Shown here piece after piece: positions 19,114-27,474 of a stretch of 64,000 nt of DNA. The notes under the pieces were generated by a model, which saw only the letters and a program-made list of their open reading frames with translations, ran no database searches and had not been told where the DNA came from. How positions within the stretch are numbered: the first letter of the stretch is position 1; each line of letters opens with the position of its first letter. This DNA comes from Castellaniella sp044508625 (GTDB lineage: Bacteria; Pseudomonadota; Gammaproteobacteria; Burkholderiales; Burkholderiaceae_B): positions 1-64,000 of the forward strand of contig JBIQHJ010000002.1 in NCBI GenBank assembly GCA_044508625.1, read 5' to 3'. The translations under genes were made by a program, and so were the position numbers.

Positions 19114-19127
19114 AGTAGAGGAATGCC

Positions 19128-19685
19128 ATGAGCTACACACGCCAAGAAGTCGTCGTCAGCCGGGACGTGCCGGCGGTCACCGTGCCCTACGGCTCGCCCG
19201 TGACCATCGAGGCCGGTTGCGACGCGGTCATCACCCAGCAACTGGGCGGCACCTTCACCGTCATGGTCGAGGGCAACCTGTACCGCATCGAGGGGGTCGA
19301 CGCCGACGCGCTGGGCTTCGAGCCGATCGAGGAGGTCTCCCACACCCATGACGGGCCGGCCACCGCCGAGTCCGTCGAGGCGGCGGCCTGGACCATGCTG
19401 TCGACCTGCTACGACCCCGAGATTCCCGTCGACATCGTCAACCTGGGGCTGGTCTATAGCTGCAAGATCCTGCCCGCGGGCGCGCCCGAGCGTTTCCGCA
19501 TCGAGGTCCAGATGACGCTCACCGCCCCGGGCTGCGGCATGGGCACCATGATCGCCGACGAGGCGCGCAACAAGCTGCTGAACATCGAGGGGGTGGACGA
19601 GGTCACGGTCGATCTGGTCTGGGATCCGCCCTGGAGCCGCGAGATGATCAGCGAGCCGGCCCGCCTGCAGCTCGGCCTGCTCTGA
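19128..19685 (+). CDS. sufT: Fe-S assembly protein SufT (MIP18/DUF59 domain)
   Basis: 185 residues. The DUF59 domain occupies the C-terminal half: CYDPEIPVDIVNLGLVY and LTAPGCGMGTMIADEARNKL, with a conserved cysteine in PGCGMG. An N-terminal beta-rich extension (residues 1-80) with QQLGGTFTVMVEGNLYRIEG is typical of SufT of this operon type. SufT is an auxiliary maturation factor. It is the last gene of the operon; 14 nt separate it from sufU. No clear terminator follows. Confidence 0.93.
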   Translation: MSYTRQEVVVSRDVPAVTVPYGSPVTIEAGCDAVITQQLGGTFTVMVEGNLYRIEGVDADALGFEPIEEVSHTHDGPATAESVEAAAWTMLSTCYDPEIPVDIVNLGLVYSCKILPAGAPERFRIEVQMTLTAPGCGMGTMIADEARNKLLNIEGVDEVTVDLVWDPPWSREMISEPARLQLGLL

Positions 19686-19771
19686 GGGCGGCAGGGCCGG
19701 CCAGGCCCGCGGCCGTCTCGCGGACGCCCCGGTCGGGGGAGGGGAAGCCCCGGGCGTCTTGATGGCGGTCA

Positions 19772-19799
19772 TTGACTCGCCATCCAGAGATTGTATAGT
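19772..19799 (+). promoter_or_regulatory. Sigma-70 promoter of the EAL-GGDEF gene
   Basis: TTGACT (19772-19777) and TATAGT (19794-19799) are separated by 16 nt. A GACGTC palindrome recurs at 19801-19806 and 19818-19823 in the leader, either side of a run of T. Confidence 0.65.
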
Positions 19800-19869
19800 G
19801 ACGTCGGAGTTTTTCAGACGTCGGCGAGGGTATTCCGCTGCCGGACTCCGATCGCCGATTTCGCACCCC

Positions 19870-21717
19870 ATGCCAGGAAACGCCCTCGAATCCGACCCAG
19901 GCGCCACCGCGGTGCCGTCCGATGCCCTGCGCAGGCAGGTGGATGACATCCTGGATGCAGGCCTGGACCCGGTCTTCCAGCCGATCGCGCGGATGCGGCA
20001 CGCGAGCCTCCTGGGCTACGAGGGCCTGATCCGGGGGCCGGCCAACAATCCCCTGCACATGCCCGACGCCCTGTTCCGGGCGGCCCGCGCCGCGGGCCGC
20101 GGCATCGAGCTCGAGCTCGCCTGCTGCCGCGTGCTCCTCGAGCGCTTCGGGGCGCTCAAGCTGCCCGGAAAGCTGTTCCTCAACATCAGCCCGTCCGCCC
20201 TCATCGCCTCGCAGGCCGCCCGCGCCGATTTCCTGGACTGGCTGCGGCAGGCCGGGGTGGATCCGGGCAGCGTGGTGTTCGAGATCACCGAGCAGCGCGA
20301 GGAATCCGACGAGCGCGAGCTGGCCGGTGCCGCCGCCTGGTATCGGGGCATCGGATTGCAGTTCGCCATCGACGACCTGGGCGAGGGATATTCCAGCCTG
20401 GGCCGCTGGCTCGACCTCAAGCCCGAATTCGTCAAGGCCGACAAGCGCTTCGTCCGCGGCATCGAGGCCGACCCGCTGCGCCAGCAATTCATCCGATCGT
20501 TGTGCGACATGGCCAAGGCCACGGGCGCCCAGGTGGTCGCCGAGGGGATCGAGACCCAGGACGAGCTGGGCTGCCTGGCCGAACAAGGCATCAATTGCGG
20601 CCAGGGCTACTACATCGCGCGCCCCGGCTCGGCGCCGCCGGCCGCGCTCGAGCCCGAGGTCGCGCGCCAGCTTGCCGGCGGCGCGGCCTGGCCCATCGGC
20701 CCGTTCCCGCCGGGCGAGGCGGCGGATCCATCCGAGGACGGCCGGGTCCTGCGGCTGCTGCGGCGGGTGCCCTCGGTCGAGCCCACGGTCTCCAATCACG
20801 CCGTGAGCGAGGTCTTTCGCGCCCACCCGCAGTTGCACACCATCCCCGTCGTCCACGAAGGCGTGCCGGTCGGCGTGATCACCCGCAGCGCGCTCATCGA
20901 ACGCTTCGCCCAGCCCTACCAGCGCGAGATCTTCGGCGGCAAGCCGTGTTCACTGATCATGGACGACAAGCCCGTGATCGCCGACATGAACACCTCGCTG
21001 ACCGCGCTCAGCCGCCAGCTCGTCCAGGCCGACGGCTATGGCCTGGCCAACGATTTCATCATCACGGGCCACGGGCACTACCTGGGCATCGGGACCAGCC
21101 AGGACCTGCTGCGCTCGCTCAACGAGCTGCAGGTGCGTGCGGCGCGCCACGCCAATCCCCTGACGCAGCTTCCTGGCAACGTCCCCATCGGTCGCCAGAT
21201 CCAGCACCTGCTGGACAGGGGCCAGCGCTTCGCGGCGTGCTATGCCGACCTGGACCACTTCAAGCCCTTCAACGACGTGTTCGGCTACCAGCGCGGCGAC
21301 GAGATCATCCAGCTCACCGGCCGCATCCTCGCGCGCCACGTCGACCACGGGCTGGATTTCCTCGGGCACATCGGCGGCGACGATTTCCTGATCCTGTTCC
21401 GCAGCGTGGACTGGGAGGCGCGCTGCCGCGCCATCCTGGCCGATTTCCCGGGCGCCATGGACGAGCACATGCGGGCGCACGACCCCGCCGGCGATTTCTC
21501 GCAAGGCTACATGGCCGAGGACCGCATCGGCCATCGCCGCCGCTACGCGCTGCCCAGCCTGTCGCTGGGCATCGTGCGGGTCGAGCCGGGCTGGTACGAC
21601 TCGCACCACCAGATCGCCCGCGCCGCCACCGAGGCCAAGTCGCAGGCCAAGAAGCACGGCGGCAACACCTTGTTCGTCGACCGCCGCAAGGCCACGCGCC
21701 TCTCGCGCATCGTTTGA
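19870..21717 (+). CDS. EAL-CBS-GGDEF cyclic-di-GMP protein
   Basis: 615 residues from ATG 19870. The EAL domain (about 30-265) has YEGLIRGP in place of EALxR, then NISPS, FEITEQRE, DDLGEGYSSL, the catalytic-lysine strand FVKADKRFV and AEGIET, so most metal ligands are kept. A CBS-pair-like region (about 300-415) contains VSEVFRAHPQLHTIPVVHEG and NDFIITGHGHYLGIG. A GGDEF domain (430-610) shows ADLDHFKPFNDVFGYQRGDE and HIGGDDF rather than GGDEF. It probably hydrolyses or senses c-di-GMP; diguanylate cyclase activity is uncertain. No signal peptide or membrane helix. Confidence 0.9.
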   Translation: MPGNALESDPGATAVPSDALRRQVDDILDAGLDPVFQPIARMRHASLLGYEGLIRGPANNPLHMPDALFRAARAAGRGIELELACCRVLLERFGALKLPGKLFLNISPSALIASQAARADFLDWLRQAGVDPGSVVFEITEQREESDERELAGAAAWYRGIGLQFAIDDLGEGYSSLGRWLDLKPEFVKADKRFVRGIEADPLRQQFIRSLCDMAKATGAQVVAEGIETQDELGCLAEQGINCGQGYYIARPGSAPPAALEPEVARQLAGGAAWPIGPFPPGEAADPSEDGRVLRLLRRVPSVEPTVSNHAVSEVFRAHPQLHTIPVVHEGVPVGVITRSALIERFAQPYQREIFGGKPCSLIMDDKPVIADMNTSLTALSRQLVQADGYGLANDFIITGHGHYLGIGTSQDLLRSLNELQVRAARHANPLTQLPGNVPIGRQIQHLLDRGQRFAACYADLDHFKPFNDVFGYQRGDEIIQLTGRILARHVDHGLDFLGHIGGDDFLILFRSVDWEARCRAILADFPGAMDEHMRAHDPAGDFSQGYMAEDRIGHRRRYALPSLSLGIVRVEPGWYDSHHQIARAATEAKSQAKKHGGNTLFVDRRKATRLSRIV

Positions 21718-21799
21718 AGGGCGCCGGGGCGATGGTCGCCGCAGGGGCCATGGCCGCCGCCGGGCGATCGGACGGCGGCTCGGGCTTGTCCAGAAAAGG

Positions 21800-21840
21800 A
21801 CAAGGGCTTACAGAGAAATCTCTGTAAGCCCTTGTTTTTA
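21800..21840 (+). terminator. Strong bidirectional terminator
   Basis: A 16-bp perfect stem, CAAGGGCTTACAGAGA (21801-21816) with TCTCTGTAAGCCCTTG (21819-21834), ends in TTTTTA on the plus strand, closing the EAL-GGDEF gene. On the minus strand it follows the tRNA 3' end directly and could also end that transcript. Confidence 0.9.
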
Positions 21841-21841
21841 C

Positions 21842-21920
<79 letters not shown>

Positions 21921-21945
21921 AGACAGGCATTCTAGCATAAAAAAG

Positions 21946-22011
21946 AACGTCCACTGTTGGCCTGCGGAGCGTCCACCACTGACCCGCGGAACATCCACCG
22001 CTGACTCGCGG
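21946..22011. repeat. Three tandem 22-nt repeats
   Basis: Copies at 21946-21967, 21968-21989 and 21990-22011 share A(A/G)C(G/A)TCCAC and end in CGCGG or TGCGG. They lie directly 5' of the tRNA-Pro gene. The rest of the gap to 22146 shows no gene. Confidence 0.85.
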
Positions 22012-22146
22012 AAGGTTGAGCCGTGGCGCGGGCGGGCATGCGGCTTGCTCGCCTCGAATTCGCCAGGCATGTCCCCGTGGGCCGAGCCGCGTGCGGGCCA
22101 TGCCGGGATCCCATGCGGGCGAGATGGCAAGGAGGCATGGACGCTC

Positions 22147-22998
22147 ATGAATCAGCCGCAAGCAGCAACTGAACCCCGCGCGTCGGGCGCGTCGCCGCAG
22201 GCGGCGCTGGCCGGCCAGCCGGCGCTCGTCACGGGCGCCAGTTCGGGCATTGGGCGCGCGGTGGCGCTGGGCCTGGCCCAGGCGGGCGCCGACGTGGCGA
22301 TCAACTTCGTCGATCAGGCCGAGGCGGCCGAGCAGGTGGCCGACCAGGTCGCGCGGCTGGGGCGCCGGGCGATGGTGGTGCGCGCCGACGTGAGCCAGGA
22401 AGACCAGGTCGAGCGGATGGTCGGCCAGGTGATCGGGCATTTCGGCACGATGCACATCCTGGTGAGCAATGCCGGCCTGCAACGGGATGCCGCTTTCGAG
22501 GACATGACGCTCGCGGAGTGGAACACGGTGATCGGCGTCAACCTGACGGGGCAGTTCCTGTGCTGTCGCGCGGCGGTCCGCGAGTTCCTGCGCCGGGGGC
22601 TGGTGCCCTCGGTGTCCGCGGCGGCGGGGAAGATCCTGTGCACCAGTTCGGTGCACCAGGCGATCCCCTGGGCGGGGCACGCGAACTATGCGGCCTCCAA
22701 GGGCGGGGTGATGCAGCTCATGCAGAGCATGGCCCAGGAATTCGCGCCGCGCCGCATCCGCGTGAACGCGATCGCGCCCGGCGCGATACGCACGTCCATC
22801 AACGCGGCCGCCTGGGGCACCGAGGCCGCCTACCAGGACCTCATGAGCCTGGTGCCGTACGGGCGCATCGGCGAGCCCGAGGACGTGGCGCGGGCGGCGG
22901 TGTGGCTGGTGTCGGACGCCGCCGATTACGTGACGGGCACCACCTTGTTCGTCGATGGCGGCATGATGCTCTATCCGGGCTTCGCGTCCGGCGGCTGA
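22147..22998 (+). CDS. SDR-family oxidoreductase (glucose 1-dehydrogenase-like)
   Basis: 283 residues, classical short-chain dehydrogenase. Cofactor motif TGASSGIGRA, NAG at NAGLQRD, catalytic Ser in CTSSVHQ and Tyr/Lys in YAASKGG. It ends VDGGMMLYPGF, the form found in glucose 1-dehydrogenase-like members. An N-terminal extension of 28 low-complexity residues precedes the domain. It heads a run of seven closely packed genes for sugar oxidation. Exact substrate is not given by sequence. Confidence 0.88.
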   Translation: MNQPQAATEPRASGASPQAALAGQPALVTGASSGIGRAVALGLAQAGADVAINFVDQAEAAEQVADQVARLGRRAMVVRADVSQEDQVERMVGQVIGHFGTMHILVSNAGLQRDAAFEDMTLAEWNTVIGVNLTGQFLCCRAAVREFLRRGLVPSVSAAAGKILCTSSVHQAIPWAGHANYAASKGGVMQLMQSMAQEFAPRRIRVNAIAPGAIRTSINAAAWGTEAAYQDLMSLVPYGRIGEPEDVARAAVWLVSDAADYVTGTTLFVDGGMMLYPGFASGG

Positions 22999-23001
22999 GC
23001 C

Positions 23002-24657
23002 ATGGCGGACCGCGCACGCTACGATGTGGTCATTGTCGGGAGCGGTCCTGGCGGCGCCGCGGTGGCCCAGCGCCTGGCGCCCACCGGCAAGCGGATCCTG
23101 ATCCTGGAGCGCGGGGGCTGGCTCGAGCGCTCGGCGGAAAACTGGAACGCGGCCAAGGTGTTCATCGAAAACGCCTACCGGGCGGACGAGACCTGGTACG
23201 ACCGGCGGGGCGCCGCCTTCCACCCCGGCCTGCATTACTTCGTGGGCGGGAACTCCAAGGTGTACGGCGCCGCCCTGTTCCGCATGCGCGAACGCGATTT
23301 CGAGGCCCTGCGGCACGCCGGCGGCCTCTCGCCGGAATGGCCGGTGAAATACGACGTCTTTGCCCCCTACTATGACGAGGCCGAGCGGCTCTATCGCGTC
23401 CATGCCGCGGCGGGCGAGGACCCGACCGAGCCGCCCCGCTCGGGACCCTACCCGTATCCGCCGCTGGCGCACGAGCCGCGCCTGCAGGCCCTGTCCGACG
23501 CCCTGGCGCGCCAGGGCCTGCATCCCTTCCACATGCCGATCGGGGTGATGCTGGACCAGGGCAGCCTGCTGGCCGAGCGTCAGAGCGCGTTCGTGCGCAA
23601 TCCCTATTTCGACGGCTATCCCAGCCCCACCAACGGCAAGGCCGACGCCGAGGTCGTCAGCATCGTGCCGACGCTCGCGGCGCATCCGAACGTGACGCTG
23701 CGCGTGGGCGCCCGCGTGGCGCGGCTTTCCACCGATCCAGGCGGCCATTGCGTGACGGAGATCCACGCCCTGTGCGAGGGCGCGCCGGAGCGCTATGCGG
23801 CCGACATCGTGGTGCTGGCCTGCGGCGCCCTGTCCACGGCCTTGCTGCTGCTGCGATCGGCGGACGAGCGCCACCCGCAGGGTCTGGCCAACGGTTCCGG
23901 GCAGGTGGGGCGCAACTACATGCGCCACAACCAGTCGGCCATGCTGGCGGTGGGCCGCGAGCCCAATGACACGGTGTTCCAGAAGACGCTGGCGCTCAGC
24001 GACTTCTATTTCGGCGCGGACGATTGGGACTGTCCCCTGGGCCTGATCCAGATGACGGGCAAGTCGCACGCCGACACGCTGCGCGGCGAGGTGCTGCCGC
24101 CCTGGCTGGAATGGCTGCCCCGCATGCCTTTCGATTGCGTGGCCCGGCATGCCCTGGATTTCTGGCTCTCGAGCGAGGACCTGCCGCGGCCCGAGAACCG
24201 CATCCGCTACGTGCGCGACCGGGTGGTGCTCGAACAGCACGACAACAATATGGAGGCGCACCGCCGCCTGCGCGGCAAGCTGCGTGGCGTGCTGGCGCGC
24301 ATCGATGCGTCGGCCCGCCTGGTGGATAGGCGCCACCTGCTGGGCATGCGCATCCCCATCGGCGGCACGGCCCACCAGGCGGGAACGGCACGCTTCGGCA
24401 CGGATCCGCGCAGCTCGGTGCTGGATACGGCCTGCAAGGCGCACGAACTGGACAATCTGTATGTGGCGGATGCGAGCTTCTTTCCTTCGATCAGCGCGGT
24501 GAATCCGACCCTGACCATCGTGGCCAATGCCTTGCGCGTGGCCGATGGCATCGCCGAGCGGCTGGGCGCCCTGCGAGTCCGCGAGCCGGCGCAGGGGGAC
24601 GGAGGCGGCGATCCCGCGCGCGCGGCGGCGGCCGCTCCGGAGGCCCGCCATGCTTGA
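23002..24657 (+). CDS. GMC-family FAD oxidoreductase
   Basis: 551 residues. FAD-binding VVIVGSGPGGAAVAQRL at the N-terminus, GMC segment FVGGNSKVYGAALFRMR, and C-terminal active-site region HQAGTARFG followed by NPTLTIVANALRVAD. The family oxidises alcohols and sugar hydroxyls. No Tat or Sec signal is visible, so it appears cytoplasmic unless carried by a partner. It starts 3 nt after the SDR stop and its end overlaps the DoxX start by 8 nt. The last 35 residues are Ala/Gly rich. Confidence 0.9.
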   Translation: MADRARYDVVIVGSGPGGAAVAQRLAPTGKRILILERGGWLERSAENWNAAKVFIENAYRADETWYDRRGAAFHPGLHYFVGGNSKVYGAALFRMRERDFEALRHAGGLSPEWPVKYDVFAPYYDEAERLYRVHAAAGEDPTEPPRSGPYPYPPLAHEPRLQALSDALARQGLHPFHMPIGVMLDQGSLLAERQSAFVRNPYFDGYPSPTNGKADAEVVSIVPTLAAHPNVTLRVGARVARLSTDPGGHCVTEIHALCEGAPERYAADIVVLACGALSTALLLLRSADERHPQGLANGSGQVGRNYMRHNQSAMLAVGREPNDTVFQKTLALSDFYFGADDWDCPLGLIQMTGKSHADTLRGEVLPPWLEWLPRMPFDCVARHALDFWLSSEDLPRPENRIRYVRDRVVLEQHDNNMEAHRRLRGKLRGVLARIDASARLVDRRHLLGMRIPIGGTAHQAGTARFGTDPRSSVLDTACKAHELDNLYVADASFFPSISAVNPTLTIVANALRVADGIAERLGALRVREPAQGDGGGDPARAAAAAPEARHA

Positions 24658-25147
24658 ACAGGTCCTGTTCCCGTTCATCGTCAGGCTGTGCCTGGTGGCC
24701 CTGTTTCCCTTCAGTGCGCTGCACAAGCTGCTGTTCTGGCGGGAGGCCCTGGAGCAGGCGAGATCCTCGTTCATGCCCGGCTGGACCGCGCCGCCCATGC
24801 TGGTGGCCGCCATGGCGCTGGAGGTGGCGGCGCCGGCCATGATCCTGGCCGGCTGGCATGACCGCGCGGCGGCGCTGGCGCTCGCGCTCTACTGCGTGGT
24901 GAGCGCGCTGATGTATCACCGCTTCTGGCGTTGCCCCGATTTCTGGACGCCCGGCCACAGCCGCGGCCGCACGGAGTTCTGGGATTTCCTGAAGAATTTC
25001 GGCCTCGTGGGCGGTCTGCTGCTCCTGGCCTTCGGCACGCAGCAGATGCCCATGGCGGCCCTCGTCCGGCATCCGGGCGCCTCGACCGCCGTCTACACGC
25101 CGCAGGGCATCGGCGCCCCGGCCACCTCGGAGGAAAGCCATGAGTGA
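24650..25147 (+). CDS. DoxX-like/MauE-type membrane protein
   Basis: 165 residues. Four membrane segments can be drawn at about 8-26, 45-65, 70-88 and 115-135. The first, with FPFSALHKLLFWREALEQA, is typical of DoxX. CPDFWTP supplies a conserved loop. In several systems DoxX partners are membrane quinone-linked or electron-relay helpers for dehydrogenases, so a link to the GMC enzyme with which it overlaps is inferred. Confidence 0.85.
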   Translation: MLEQVLFPFIVRLCLVALFPFSALHKLLFWREALEQARSSFMPGWTAPPMLVAAMALEVAAPAMILAGWHDRAAALALALYCVVSALMYHRFWRCPDFWTPGHSRGRTEFWDFLKNFGLVGGLLLLAFGTQQMPMAALVRHPGASTAVYTPQGIGAPATSEESHE

Positions 25148-25577
25148 TGCGAAACCGACCGGCGCGGCGCCCACGCTGGAATACTGGCGCGTCTGGGCGG
25201 ACGCCGCGGGAACCAGCCATCAGGAGCGCCGCGGGATCGGCGATTTCCATCCGCGAAGCATGGGCGGGGCCGCGCCGCAATGGAATGCCGAGTGCGCGGG
25301 CCGCCCCGCCAAGGCCCTGTTCAGCGTGCTGCCGGTGGGCTGGGTGGGCGAATGGCACGAGAATCCGGCACCCCAGTGGATCGTGCCGATTTCCGGGCGC
25401 TGGTTCGTCGAGACCATGGACGGCCGCCGCGTCGAGATGGGGCCGGGCGAGGTCTCTTTTGGCGGGGACCAGGGCTGCCGAGCGGACGCCCAGGGCCGCA
25501 AGGGCCATCGCTCGGGCACCGTGGGCGACGAGCCGGCCGTCCTGATGCTGATCCAGATGCCGGGCGCAGAGGTCTGA
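25140..25577 (+). CDS. Cupin-fold protein
   Basis: 145 residues. Cupin strands occur at about 75-110: GEWHENPAPQWIVPISGRW, then VEMGPGEVSFGGDQ. Metal ligands could be His at the HENP site and a later His in KGHRSG. Starts 8 nt inside the DoxX gene. Substrate unknown; a sugar-lactone or uronate isomerase role is possible because of the neighbours. Confidence 0.75.
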   Translation: MSDAKPTGAAPTLEYWRVWADAAGTSHQERRGIGDFHPRSMGGAAPQWNAECAGRPAKALFSVLPVGWVGEWHENPAPQWIVPISGRWFVETMDGRRVEMGPGEVSFGGDQGCRADAQGRKGHRSGTVGDEPAVLMLIQMPGAEV

Positions 25578-25603
25578 ATGCCGACGGGGCAGGGTGGAAA
25601 AAC

Positions 25604-26509
25604 ATGAGCGACTACGAGGTCATCGATCCGCGATTCCGCGAGCTGGTGCTGCCCAACGCGCCGCTGGAAAGGCTGGCCGACGGTTTTCGCTGGGCCGAGG
25701 GCCCCGTCTGGTTCGGCGACCATCGCTGCCTGCTGTTCAGCGATCTGCCCAATGACCGCCTGATGCGCTGGTCCGAGGCGACGGGGGTGTCGGTCTTTCG
25801 TGCGCCCTCGGGCTTCGCCAATGGCAGCACCCGCGACCGCGAGGGGCGCCTGGTCACCTGCCTGCACGGTCCCCGTGCGCTGCTGCGCACCGAGCCGGAC
25901 GGGCGGCTCGTCACCTTGGCCGAACGGCGCGCCGGCCGGCGGCTGAATTCGCCCAACGACGTGGTCTGCAAGTCGGATGGCAGCCTCTGGTTCTCGGACC
26001 CGATCTACGGCTTGCAGGCGGACTACGAGGGCGGGCGGCGCGAGCCCGAGCTGCCGCCCGCGCTGTGCCGGCTCGATCCGGCCACCGGTGCCGTGGACGT
26101 GGTGGCCGATGATTTCGTCGGACCCAACGGCCTGTGCTTCTCGCCCGACGAGTCGCGCCTGTACGTCGCCGAGACGGGGCTGAAGTTCGATCCCGGCTCG
26201 CGCCGCTGCATCCGGGTCTTCGACGTGGCGGAGGACGGCCGCACGCTGCGCAATGGCCGTGATTTCTACAAAGTGTCGCCGGGCGATGCCGACGGCATCC
26301 GCTGCGACGAGGACGGCAACGTCTGGGCGAGCGCCGGCGACGGCGTGCATTGCATCGCGCCAGACGGCACACTGCTCGGGCGGATCCGGGTGCCCTGCGT
26401 GGTGCAGAACCTCTGCTTCGGCGACCGCCTCGCCAGCCGCCTGTTCCTGTGCGCCTCGCAGAGCCTGTATGCGATCTGGGTCAACCGGCGCGGGGCGCAA
26501 TGGCCATGA
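25604..26509 (+). CDS. SMP-30/gluconolactonase-family lactonase
   Basis: 301 residues, six-bladed propeller. Metal-ligand motifs are visible: WAEGPVWF (Glu), NSPNDVV (Asn), DPIYGL, GPNGLCFSPDE, and GDADGIRCDEDGNVW (Asp). The family hydrolyses sugar lactones made by dehydrogenases, which fits its place after the SDR and GMC genes. Overlaps the next gene's start. Confidence 0.9.
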   Translation: MSDYEVIDPRFRELVLPNAPLERLADGFRWAEGPVWFGDHRCLLFSDLPNDRLMRWSEATGVSVFRAPSGFANGSTRDREGRLVTCLHGPRALLRTEPDGRLVTLAERRAGRRLNSPNDVVCKSDGSLWFSDPIYGLQADYEGGRREPELPPALCRLDPATGAVDVVADDFVGPNGLCFSPDESRLYVAETGLKFDPGSRRCIRVFDVAEDGRTLRNGRDFYKVSPGDADGIRCDEDGNVWASAGDGVHCIAPDGTLLGRIRVPCVVQNLCFGDRLASRLFLCASQSLYAIWVNRRGAQWP

Positions 26510-27465
26510 GCGCGCCGCGCATCGCATTGACCGCCATCGGGCGCAACACCCGCGACCTGCGGCGTGCCATCGACTTCCATTGCGGCGTGCTCGGGTTCCG
26601 GCTCGATGCCGGCCATGCGCCGATCCCGGCGTGGGCCGGCTCGCCGCTCGCGCGGGCCGAGGCCACGGGCTGCGCGCATCTGTCGCTGGGCGCGCAGCGC
26701 CTCGAGCTGGTGGAGTTCCCGGACGCCGCCTGCGATCCGCCCGAGCCGCGGGCCAACGATCCCTGGTTCCAGCACTTTGCCATGGTCGTCGCCGACATGG
26801 AGGCTTGTCGCCGGCGGATCGGTGAGCATGCCGTGCGCCCCATCACCCGCGGCGGCCCGCAGCGGCTGCCGCCCAACACGGGCTCGGTCACCGCCTTCAA
26901 GTTCCGGGACCCCGAGGGGCACGCCCTGGAGCTGCTGCGGTTTGCCGCCGGGCACGAGCCCCCGGCCTGGCGGTCGCAGCTTGCGGACGGTGCCGGGCAG
27001 CCGCTGGGCATCGATCACAGCGCGCTGTGCACCGGCGCGCTGAACGAGGCTATCGTCTTTTACGAGGCCCTGGGCCTGCGTGTGACCACGCATGGCCTGA
27101 ACCGGGGCGGCGAGCAGGACGACCTCGACGGACTGGACGGCGTGGCGCTCGATGTGGTGGCGCTGGCCGCCCCCGGATCGGACGTCCCGCATGTGGAACT
27201 GCTGGCGTACCGCCAACCGCGGGGGCGCGCCGCCGCCCCGCCGGACGACATCTCGGCCCTGCATGCCGGCAGGCTGTGCTTCGGCGCATCCGACCTGCCC
27301 GGCTTGCGGGCGGCGATGCCGCCGGGCTGCCGGCCGCCCACGATGGCGCGGGGCGCCGCGCCGGCGGCCGGCGAGCTGGTCCTGCGGGATCCCGACGGCC
27401 ATTGGGTCGTCGTCTCGGGGCAGGGCCCGAATCAGGGCCCGGCCGCGTCCCGATGTCCACGATGA
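26506..27465 (+). CDS. Double VOC-domain protein
   Basis: 319 residues with two vicinal-oxygen-chelate modules, at about 5-145 and 165-300. Module 1 shows RDLRRAIDFHCGVLGFRLD and FRDPEGHALELLRF. Module 2 shows GIDHSALCTGALNEAIVFYEALGLR and LRDPDGHWVVV. The start at 26506 (ATGA overlap with the lactonase stop) is preferred to 26500. VOC proteins include isomerases, dioxygenases and binding proteins; no function is claimed. Confidence 0.82.
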   Translation: MSAPRIALTAIGRNTRDLRRAIDFHCGVLGFRLDAGHAPIPAWAGSPLARAEATGCAHLSLGAQRLELVEFPDAACDPPEPRANDPWFQHFAMVVADMEACRRRIGEHAVRPITRGGPQRLPPNTGSVTAFKFRDPEGHALELLRFAAGHEPPAWRSQLADGAGQPLGIDHSALCTGALNEAIVFYEALGLRVTTHGLNRGGEQDDLDGLDGVALDVVALAAPGSDVPHVELLAYRQPRGRAAAPPDDISALHAGRLCFGASDLPGLRAAMPPGCRPPTMARGAAPAAGELVLRDPDGHWVVVSGQGPNQGPAASRCPR

Positions 27466-27474
27466 AGCGAGGCC

